From: a virus
Strand: one strand, 5' to 3'
IMG/VR virus record: IMGVR_UViG_3300042876_000378
Location: 1 to 38,667 of that record
Length of the DNA: 38,667 bases
This document shows positions 8,678-14,591 of this stretch, one piece after another. The notes beneath the pieces are model-generated. The model ran no database searches and had not been told where the DNA came from. It saw only the letters and a list, made by a program, of their open reading frames with translations. The position numbers and the translations under genes are program-made. Each line of letters begins with the position of its first letter. Positions within the stretch are counted from its first letter, which is position 1.

Positions 8678-9561
8678 GGACCGCCTTGTGTACTGGAAGT
8701 TCAGGCTTCGTCGGCCGCCACATGGCCCGCGCCCTGGAGGCCCAGGGCTACCACGTCGTCGGGTGCGACATCGCCAACGGGTGGGACTGCCGCCAACTGT
8801 TCCGCCTCGACGACCGCCGCTTCGACCTCGTCGTGCACTGCGCGGCGGTCGTCGGTGGCCGCACGATGATCGACGGGGAGCCGCTGCGCCTCGCCGCCGA
8901 GGATCTGTCGATCGACGCCGAGATGTTCCGCTGGGCGCTGCGCACGAGGCCGGGGCGCATCGTCGCCTTCTCCTCGAGCGCGGCCTACCCGGTGTCGTGG
9001 CAGACGAAGGACGCCTGCCAGACGCTCGACGAGGGGGCGATCGACGGCCACATGATCGGCGCACCCGACCAGACCTACGGCTGGGTGAAGCTGACTCTCG
9101 AACGCATGGCCGCCGAGGCCAACGCCGTCGGCATCCGCACGCACGTCTTCCGCCCGTTCTCCGGCTACGGGGCCGACCAGGCGCTCGACTACCCGTTCCC
9201 GGCGATCGTCACGCGGATGCTGGAGAAGCCGGAGCGGGTGTTCCACGTCTGGGGCCACCCTGGCTCGGCGCGCGACTGGGTGCACATCGACGACGTCGTC
9301 GGCTGTGTCCTGGCCGCCATCGACGCGGATGACATCGGGCCGATGAACATCTGCACCGGCACAGCGACCACCTTCGGCGAGCTCGCCCACGCGGTGGCCG
9401 ACGAGCTCGGCCTGAGCATCACCGTGCGCGGCGACATGGACAAGCCGCAGGGCGTGTTCTGGCGGGTCGGCGATCCGACGCGGATGCGCCAGGTCTACGA
9501 ACCGAAGGTGACCGTCGCCGAAGGTGTGCGTCGCGCCGTTGCCGCCCTGAGGTCACGATGA
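8674..9561 (+). CDS. NAD-dependent nucleotide-sugar epimerase/dehydratase (extended SDR)
   Basis: A 295-residue extended short-chain dehydrogenase. The Rossmann glycine motif GSSGFVG is at residues 8-14. The active-site SSSAAYP precedes Tyr135 and Lys139 (YGWVK), and FRPFSGYG with a later RDWVHIDDV are typical of NDP-sugar epimerases and dehydratases. It would supply or interconvert the activated sugar used by the glycosyltransferases upstream. The start ATG 8674 overlaps the HNH stop. Its first five residues (MRTAL) are the same as those of the HNH protein. Confidence 0.88.
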   Translation: MRTALCTGSSGFVGRHMARALEAQGYHVVGCDIANGWDCRQLFRLDDRRFDLVVHCAAVVGGRTMIDGEPLRLAAEDLSIDAEMFRWALRTRPGRIVAFSSSAAYPVSWQTKDACQTLDEGAIDGHMIGAPDQTYGWVKLTLERMAAEANAVGIRTHVFRPFSGYGADQALDYPFPAIVTRMLEKPERVFHVWGHPGSARDWVHIDDVVGCVLAAIDADDIGPMNICTGTATTFGELAHAVADELGLSITVRGDMDKPQGVFWRVGDPTRMRQVYEPKVTVAEGVRRAVAALRSR

Positions 9562-9830
9562 GTCGCCGCTCGCCTGAGGGCCGCAAGGGCGTCGAGGCGT
9601 ACTCGTCCGCCGAGCTGCACCGGTTCCTGGTCACCGACGCCGTCAAGCGTCACGCCACCGACCTGCAGTGGGCGATCGCCGCCTACCTGCGCATCGGTCA
9701 GCTGGACCGCACCGACGCCGAGACCGCCTACCAGCGGGTGCTCGACGAGGTCGAGGCGCTGACCGGGCTGCGGCGCATGCCGATCTCCTCGCCGGCGACC
9801 GCCACCGAGATGAAGCGGCTGGGGCTGTGA
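9558..9830 (+). CDS. Hypothetical protein (90 aa)
   Basis: A 90-residue, largely helical protein with start overlapping the epimerase stop. The stretch LQWAIAAYLRIGQLDRTDAETAYQ looks like two amphipathic helices, and the C-terminus is basic. I recognise no family. Overlapping starts at both ends and a conserved position in the operon support it as real. Confidence 0.65.
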   Translation: MSRRSPEGRKGVEAYSSAELHRFLVTDAVKRHATDLQWAIAAYLRIGQLDRTDAETAYQRVLDEVEALTGLRRMPISSPATATEMKRLGL

Positions 9831-10033
9831 TCCGCCGGCTGTGGCGTCGGCTGCGCCCACCGTTCTCGGTCGACTACTGCCGAGTGTGCGATCGTCGGCT
9901 GCGCATCGGTCAGGCCTGGGAGGAGCGCATCCACTTCGACCTGGTGGCCGAGATCTCGGGCATGCCGGGCGGGACGTGGGCGGCGATCTCGTACTGCCGA
10001 CGCCATCGACCGCGCGGCGCGATCAAGGCTTGA
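9827..10033 (+). CDS. Small zinc-finger-like protein
   Basis: A 68-residue basic protein from GTG 9827. YCRVCDRRL gives a CxxC pair near residue 18 and SYCRRH gives a second C-x2-H set near residue 56, together a possible single zinc site. The N-terminus is arginine rich. Function unknown; binding of nucleic acid or protein is possible. Confidence 0.62.
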   Translation: MIRRLWRRLRPPFSVDYCRVCDRRLRIGQAWEERIHFDLVAEISGMPGGTWAAISYCRRHRPRGAIKA

Positions 10034-10054
10034 CGGTGGTCGTAGCGTCCGTGC

Positions 10055-10159
10055 GTGGCCAAGCGCGCCGACGTGATCCGGGAAGCGTTCCGGCGCTACC
10101 ACGCAGGCGAGATCACCTGGGCCGAGCTGCAGCGAGTGCTGGCCGACTGGCGCCGCTGA
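10055..10159 (+). CDS. Very small hypothetical protein (34 aa)
   Basis: GTG 10055 to TGA 10159 encodes 34 residues with a helical, charged composition (VIREAFRRYHAGEITWAELQRVLADW). The composition is protein-like and it fills an otherwise empty gap before the capsid gene, but there is no strong ribosome-binding site and no family resemblance, so the call is tentative. Confidence 0.4.
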   Translation: MAKRADVIREAFRRYHAGEITWAELQRVLADWRR

Positions 10160-10265
10160 GCGCCCCGGTCAACACCCCCCGCAACACTGATCCTCGACGC
10201 CGTGCCTGGCCGATTGCTCACGGGCGGTGGACCCGATTCGTTTCGCGTTCCCAAGGAGCAACGAC
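10160..10265 (+). promoter_or_regulatory. Capsid gene leader
   Basis: A 106-base gap upstream of the major capsid gene. It contains GGTCAAC at 10168-10174 followed by GCAAC, an element that recurs in other gaps, and a strong ribosome-binding site AAGGAG at 10254-10259, six bases before ATG 10266. I see no convincing -35/-10 pair. As the first long gap after the cargo genes it is a reasonable place for a capsid-specific promoter, but that is inference. Confidence 0.35.
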
Positions 10266-11510
10266 ATGCCCGCACTGCCCACCCTGACCAAGGACTCCAC
10301 CATCGAGGACGTCCGCAACGCTGCCCGCGACGCCGCCGGCACCCTGCTCGAGATGCGCTCGGTCCCCAAGGACAAGCGCGCCGACACCCACGAGGTCGAA
10401 GCCCGCGAGGTGATCGACTTCATCCACGACCTCGACATCATCGAGAAGGGCCTCGCCGCCGGCGAGCGCGCCAAGGCGCCCGCAACCGAGGGCCGTGGGG
10501 CCAAGGGTCCGCGCGGCTTCGGTGCCGAGCTGACCGACGACGAGGTGCGCTCGATCGGCGCCCAGGTCGTCGACAGCGACAACTACCGCGACTGGGTCAA
10601 GGACCGCCGCGGCCCGTTCGTCACCGAGGTCCGCAACCTGATCGGCGGCTTCACCGCCGGCGGCTTCCAGTCGGGCGCCAACCTGTTCCAGCCGGTCGGC
10701 TCGCCCGCTCTCGCGCAGGGCTCGATCCAGCGTCGTCGCGCCTTCGTGCGTGACCTGATGTCGGTGCAGAGCACCGGCCTGCGCGTCGTCCCCTACCTGC
10801 GTGAGCAGAACCAGGTGACCAACGAGACCGGCGCCCAGATGACCTCGGAAGGTTCGGCCAAGCCCGAGGTCACGGCGACCTTCGAGCAGTACTCGGCGAT
10901 CATCGAGAAGATCGCCGCCTGGATCCCCGTCACCGACGAGATCATCGCCGACGCACCCACCCTGCAGGGCTACATCGAGACCCGCCTCGACTACATGCTG
11001 ATGATCCGCGAGGAGCAGCAGGTCCTGGCGGGCACCGGCTCGACCCCGCAGATCCAGGGCGTCAAGACGCTCTCGGGCGTTCAGACGCAGGGCGCCGTCG
11101 CCGGCGACTTCGCGGCGACCATCGGCCAGGCGATCGGCAAGGTCGAGAACGTCGACGGCGAGGCCGACGGCGTGGTCTGCAACCCGCTCGACTACTGGAC
11201 GGCAGCCACCAAGCGCTTCGCCAACCAGTTCGACAACGGGTTCGGCGCCGGCGCTCCGGCCAGCGTTCCGCAGATCACCTGGGGAGTGCCCACCGTGCGC
11301 ACCCGCACCGTGGCCACCACGCAGGCATGGGTGGCGTCGTGGGCGCTCGGCTCGACGCTGTTCGATCGCCAGGAGACCACGATCCGGGTCGGCGACCAGC
11401 ACAACGACAACTTCATCCGCAACCTCCTGGTCGTCCTGGCCGAGAAGCGGATCGGGGTCGCGTGGCACCGCGCCAACCTGTTCGTGGACACTACCGTCCC
11501 TAACACCTGA
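10266..11510 (+). CDS. Major capsid protein (HK97 fold)
   Basis: A 414-residue protein with HK97-type major capsid layout. It has a helical, charged N-terminal delta-like region of about 100 residues, which the prohead protease would remove or which acts as scaffold. The shell domain follows, with LMSVQSTGLRVVPYLREQNQ, EGSAKPEVTATFE, IAAWIPVTDEIIADAP, the E-loop to long-helix transition, LAGTGSTPQIQGV, and a C-terminal A-domain ending FVDTTVPNT. ATG 10266 is preceded by AAGGAG. A stable hairpin begins at the base after its stop. Confidence 0.93.
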   Translation: MPALPTLTKDSTIEDVRNAARDAAGTLLEMRSVPKDKRADTHEVEAREVIDFIHDLDIIEKGLAAGERAKAPATEGRGAKGPRGFGAELTDDEVRSIGAQVVDSDNYRDWVKDRRGPFVTEVRNLIGGFTAGGFQSGANLFQPVGSPALAQGSIQRRRAFVRDLMSVQSTGLRVVPYLREQNQVTNETGAQMTSEGSAKPEVTATFEQYSAIIEKIAAWIPVTDEIIADAPTLQGYIETRLDYMLMIREEQQVLAGTGSTPQIQGVKTLSGVQTQGAVAGDFAATIGQAIGKVENVDGEADGVVCNPLDYWTAATKRFANQFDNGFGAGAPASVPQITWGVPTVRTRTVATTQAWVASWALGSTLFDRQETTIRVGDQHNDNFIRNLLVVLAEKRIGVAWHRANLFVDTTVPNT

Positions 11511-11534
11511 TCTCCGAACCCCCAACTTCGGAGA
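11511..11534 (+). terminator. Hairpin directly after capsid stop, covering the next ribosome-binding site
   Basis: TCTCCGAA (11511-11518) pairs perfectly with TTCGGAGA (11527-11534) around an 8-base loop. It starts at the first base after the capsid TGA. The 3' arm contains GGAG (11530-11533), the only good ribosome-binding site for the gene at 11542. It could act as an attenuator, an mRNA 3'-end stabiliser or a translational gate. There is no U-tract, so full intrinsic termination is doubtful. Confidence 0.65.
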
Positions 11535-11541
11535 CCGCTGC

Positions 11542-11793
11542 ATGACCTCGCCTCTGCCCCATCACGCTGTCACAAGCGCGGCGGAGTGCGAGGTCTGCGG
11601 CGGCCCCTGCCGTCAGCCGTTCCACCTCGACGAGGTGCCCGACAACTACCCATTCATGTCCCCCGCGGACATCGCTCGTACCAAGAAGCCGACCACCCCG
11701 CCGTCATCCGTTGCCCGTGGACGACGGCGGGGTGAAGGTCGGATGCGGGAGCTGATGGAGGACCGGATGCGCCACCCGAGCGAGAACCGATGA
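11542..11793 (+). CDS. Small cysteine-containing protein after capsid
   Basis: An 83-residue protein. CEVCGGPC near residue 15 and a following His could bind zinc; the C-terminal half is strongly basic (ARGRRRGEGR). It overlaps the connector gene by ATGA at 11790. Its ribosome-binding site lies in the capsid hairpin, and a second long inverted repeat (11694-11734) lies within its coding sequence, so low expression is likely. Function unknown. Confidence 0.6.
   Translation: MTSPLPHHAVTSAAECEVCGGPCRQPFHLDEVPDNYPFMSPADIARTKKPTTPPSSVARGRRRGEGRMRELMEDRMRHPSENR
11694..11734 (+). terminator. Long GC-rich hairpin downstream of capsid gene
   Basis: CACCCCGCCGTC (11694-11705) and GACGGCGGGGTG (11723-11734) form a perfect 12-bp stem. 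After one A/C mismatch the stem continues for three more pairs (TCC/GGA), leaving a 9-base loop. It lies about 185 bases past the capsid stop, inside a short coding region. It may reduce transcription from the capsid gene into the connector genes. Confidence 0.55.
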
Positions 11794-12371
11794 GCCTGCT
11801 GACGATCACCCGCTATCGAGCCATCACCGGCGACCAGGCCTCCCCGGCGATCCTGGTCAGCGCCCGCATCGAGGACGCCCAGGACCAGCTCACCGAAGCG
11901 CTCGGGCGTGCCGGCGTCGAGCAGGCCAGCTACACCGAACGCCTGCGCCCCGATCGGGCGGGGATGGTGTGGCCGACCGTCACGCCGATCCTGACCGCCC
12001 CTGGCTGGACGATCGACGGCCACGGGCTGCTCGCCGGGCCCGTCGTGCTCGACGACGTCGGCACGATCTCGGTCACCTACACCGGCGGATGGGTCGAGCG
12101 CAGCGCCAACCCGAGCGCCACCAACCGACTCCCGGCCTGCATCGAGGAGGATCTCGCCTGGGCGGTGCGCTCGATGGTGACCTCGACCAACGCGACCGGC
12201 TTCCCGCAGGGCGCTGTCAGCGTCACCCTCGGCGACGCCTCGGTCAACTTCGGGCCGAACGGTGCGCCGGCGCCCGGCGCCCAGCGCGTCACCTGGTCGC
12301 GGCGCACGCTGCGCTACGCCCACCGGGTGGCCAGGGCCACCGCGCTCGGTCCTCGATCGGACGGGTTCTGA
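11790..12371 (+). CDS. Head-tail connector / adaptor protein
   Basis: A 193-residue protein in the position and style of gp6/gp15-type head-completion adaptors, which dock under the portal. LLTITRYRAITGD and ARIEDAQDQLTEAL near the N-terminus form the paired helices of that family, followed by a beta-rich middle (GTISVTYTGGWV) and a helical C-terminus. The identification rests on order (after capsid, before stopper) as well as sequence pattern. Confidence 0.72.
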   Translation: MSLLTITRYRAITGDQASPAILVSARIEDAQDQLTEALGRAGVEQASYTERLRPDRAGMVWPTVTPILTAPGWTIDGHGLLAGPVVLDDVGTISVTYTGGWVERSANPSATNRLPACIEEDLAWAVRSMVTSTNATGFPQGAVSVTLGDASVNFGPNGAPAPGAQRVTWSRRTLRYAHRVARATALGPRSDGF

Positions 12372-12372
12372 G

Positions 12373-12699
12373 GTGCTGTTCACGACGACGGTCGAGATCC
12401 GCCGCAGCGACGGCGCGGTCGATCCGTACGAAACCGCCACGCAGGCCTCCAGTGCCCTCAGCGTCGCCGCCCACATCTCCGACCCGAGCGGCGCCGACGT
12501 GCGTGTCGGTGGGGCCAAGGAGACGATCGACGCCGTCGGCTTCTTCCCGGCCGGTACCGACGTCGCGCGCGCCGACGTCATCGAGGAGCGCGCCCTCGGG
12601 CAGTCCTGGCGCGTGCTGTGGGTGCAGGCCCGCACCGGCCTCGGTCTCGGCCACGTCAAGGCCGGCCTCGTCCGGGTCTCGGGTGGTGCCAGTGGCTGA
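12373..12699 (+). CDS. Head-tail stopper-like protein
   Basis: A 108-residue beta-rich protein from GTG 12373, one base after the adaptor stop. FTTTVEIRRSDGAVDPYE at the start and SWRVLWVQARTG later suggest the small barrel of head-closure (stopper) proteins. The assignment is mainly by synteny: the next gene is a gp10-like neck protein. It overlaps that gene by eight bases. Confidence 0.62.
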   Translation: MLFTTTVEIRRSDGAVDPYETATQASSALSVAAHISDPSGADVRVGGAKETIDAVGFFPAGTDVARADVIEERALGQSWRVLWVQARTGLGLGHVKAGLVRVSGGASG

Positions 12700-12997
12700 C
12701 GTCGTGTGGGACAACGCCGCGCTGCGCCGGCTGCTCGAGAGCGAGGACGGCGAGGTCGCCAAGGAGCTGACGCGGGTCACCATCCGCGTGCACCGTCGCG
12801 CCAAGCAGCTCGCCCCCGTCGACACCGGCCGACTGCGGGCCTCGGTGACCTACGAGGTCGGCCGCGACTCGCAGGGCCTCGTCGCCCTCGTCGGTACCGA
12901 CGTCTCCTACGGCCCCTACGTCGAGCTAGGCACGCGCCGCATGTCGGCCCGCCCGTTCCTGCGCCCGGCGCTCCAGGCGGCCAGGAGCGGGCCGTGA
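12692..12997 (+). CDS. HK97 gp10-like neck / tail-completion protein
   Basis: A 101-residue protein from GTG 12692. It shows the full gp10 family pattern: AKQLAPVDTGRLRASVTYEV (residues about 36-55), then GTDVSYGPYVELGTRRMSARPFLRPAL near the C-terminus. These proteins sit at the junction of head and tail. It overlaps both neighbours. Confidence 0.88.
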   Translation: MADVVWDNAALRRLLESEDGEVAKELTRVTIRVHRRAKQLAPVDTGRLRASVTYEVGRDSQGLVALVGTDVSYGPYVELGTRRMSARPFLRPALQAARSGP

Positions 12998-13425
12998 CGG
13001 CTTTCCCCGACACCGAGGGAGCCGTGCGCGCCTGGCTGCGCAGCGCCCCCGACGTCTCGGCCCTCGTCGGGCAGCGAGTGTTCTTCGGCGTTCCCAAGGG
13101 TGCGACCGAGGCCACGTTCCCGTTGGTGGTCGTCCAGCGCGTCGGTGGCGGCGACGACCCGAGCGAGGCACCCGTCGACATCGCCCTGGTGCAGCTCGAC
13201 TGCTGGGGCGGCATCGACGACTCCGGCAACGGTCGCAAGGCCCAGGCCACCGCGCTGGTCAACGCCGTGCGATCAGCTGCAGCCGATCTCCGCAGCCCCA
13301 TCACCCCCATCCCCAACGTCGTGCTCCACGGCGTGAACGTCGAGTCGGTCGTCTGGCTACCGGACGCCGACAACGACCGCCCCCGCTACGTCGTGACCGC
13401 AGAGGTCACGGCCATCAGTTCCTGA
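12994..13425 (+). CDS. Tail terminator protein
   Basis: A 143-residue alpha/beta protein from GTG 12994. The start (VRAWLRSAPDVSALVGQRVFFGVPKGA), the central PLVVVQRVGG and IALVQLDCWGG, and the final strand DRPRYVVTAEVTAI match the tail-terminator pattern seen between gp10-like and tail-tube genes. It caps the tail tube and joins it to the neck. Confidence 0.8.
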   Translation: MTAFPDTEGAVRAWLRSAPDVSALVGQRVFFGVPKGATEATFPLVVVQRVGGGDDPSEAPVDIALVQLDCWGGIDDSGNGRKAQATALVNAVRSAAADLRSPITPIPNVVLHGVNVESVVWLPDADNDRPRYVVTAEVTAISS

Positions 13426-13443
13426 GGAAAGGACACCCCCAAC

Positions 13444-14001
13444 ATGGCAGCAGGTGGAACCCCCGCCAACGTCGACCTCGGCCCCGGCCGTCTCTACGTC
13501 GCACCGCTCGGCACCGCCGAGCCGATCTCGTGCTCGGCGGCCCTGCCGTCGGCATGGATCCCCGTCGGCTACACCGAGGACGGCTCCGAGTTCACGGTGT
13601 CGATCACCTCCGACCCGATCGAGGTCGCCGAGGAGTACGAGCCGATCCTCTACGAGCAGACCCGGGTGGTCTCCAAGGTCGCCTTCCAGATGGCCGAGTC
13701 GACGCGCCGCAACCTGTCGCTCGCCCTCGGGCTCGGCGTCCAGGCCAACAACTCGGCCGCGCTCATCCCCCCCGCTCCCGGCCAGATCGTGCCGGTGATG
13801 ATGGTGTGGGACTCCGACGAGGTGCCCTCGGCGACCAACCGCCGGCTCCTGATGCGTCGCGCCACGCCGACCGGCGACATCACCATCGCCCGCAAGAAGG
13901 CGCCGGCCAAGACGCTGATCCCGGTCACCTTCGACCTGGCTCGCCCGGACGGCAACACCACCGCCTGGACCTCGTTCCCCAACGCCAGTTCCGGCGTCTG
14001 A
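13444..14001 (+). CDS. Major tail (tube) protein
   Basis: A 185-residue protein with a strong ribosome-binding site (GAGGAAAGG at 13424-13432). The N-terminal LGPGRLYVAPLGTAEP, the following WIPVGYTEDGSEFTV and the C-terminal IPVTFDLARPDG are typical of siphovirus tail-tube subunits. It is placed directly before the frameshifted assembly chaperones, as in most long-tailed phages. Confidence 0.85.
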   Translation: MAAGGTPANVDLGPGRLYVAPLGTAEPISCSAALPSAWIPVGYTEDGSEFTVSITSDPIEVAEEYEPILYEQTRVVSKVAFQMAESTRRNLSLALGLGVQANNSAALIPPAPGQIVPVMMVWDSDEVPSATNRRLLMRRATPTGDITIARKKAPAKTLIPVTFDLARPDGNTTAWTSFPNASSGV

Positions 14002-14004
14002 TCC

Positions 14005-14421
14005 GTGGCGCACCGCTCGTTCGGCACCGTCCGAGCGGCGGAGGCTCGGGAGCCGATCACGTTCGACTTCGGCGTGTTCGGCGAGGAGTCGTTCACGATC
14101 ATCCCGACCCCGTCGCTCGGCGACACCTTCGACCTGTACGACGCGCCCGAACCGACGCCCGAGAACGAGCTGGAGTCGGTGCGCATCCTCGCCCGGTTCA
14201 TCCGTCGGCTGCTCATCGAGGCCGACAAGGAGCGCTTCGACCGGGCGATGTACCGCATCCCCACCGACCACGCCCACATCGTGATCGAGGCGGCCAACTG
14301 GATCGTCGAGCAGATCGCCCCTTTCCCCGTCGCGCCACCACCGAGCTCATCCGGTGGGCGGCGCAGCACTGGGACGAGCTCCAAGAGGCGGCCGGCTGGG
14401 AACGGCCGATCGAAGCAATGA
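14005..14421 (+). CDS. Tail assembly chaperone, short (non-shifted) product
   Basis: A 138-residue protein from GTG 14005. The first 108 residues are acidic and globular. The part after the slippery site (APPPSSSGGRRSTGTSSKRRPAGNG) is low-complexity and unlike a folded domain, as expected when most of the useful sequence lies in the other frame. Together with the shifted product it would coat the tape measure protein during tail assembly. Confidence 0.82.
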   Translation: MAHRSFGTVRAAEAREPITFDFGVFGEESFTIIPTPSLGDTFDLYDAPEPTPENELESVRILARFIRRLLIEADKERFDRAMYRIPTDHAHIVIEAANWIVEQIAPFPVAPPPSSSGGRRSTGTSSKRRPAGNGRSKQ

Positions 14422-14591
14422 GCGCGCAGGCCGGCTTCCGGTGGCTCTACGCCTCGGTCACCCGCAACCTCGACGATCTGCGCCGCCTGCGCGTCGACGT
14501 CGCGCTCGACCTGCCCGGCGCTGCCGAGGCGCTGCGTGCCCACCATCAGGCCGGCCATGACCTGCTGCTGCAGATGGGCGAGATGGCATGA
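14005..14591 (+). CDS. Tail assembly chaperone, long product by -1 frameshift
   Basis: Reading passes from the frame of GTG 14005 into the -1 frame at the slippery site 14322-14328. It continues through RRATTELIRWAAQHWDELQEAAGW and LDDLRRLRVDVALDLPG to TGA 14589-14591, giving about 195 residues. The added 87 residues have a sensible helical protein composition and no start codon of their own near the junction, which is why a shift rather than a separate gene is favoured. Its stop overlaps the tape measure ATG at 14588. Confidence 0.83.
14322..14328 (+). other. Slippery heptamer for -1 programmed frameshift
   Basis: TTTCCCC read as T TTC CCC in the zero frame fits the X XXY YYZ rule. Sliding back one base keeps Phe (TTC to TTT) and Pro (CCC to CCC) pairing. 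It lies about 100 bases before the zero-frame stop, the usual position in siphovirus chaperone genes. Confidence 0.85.
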
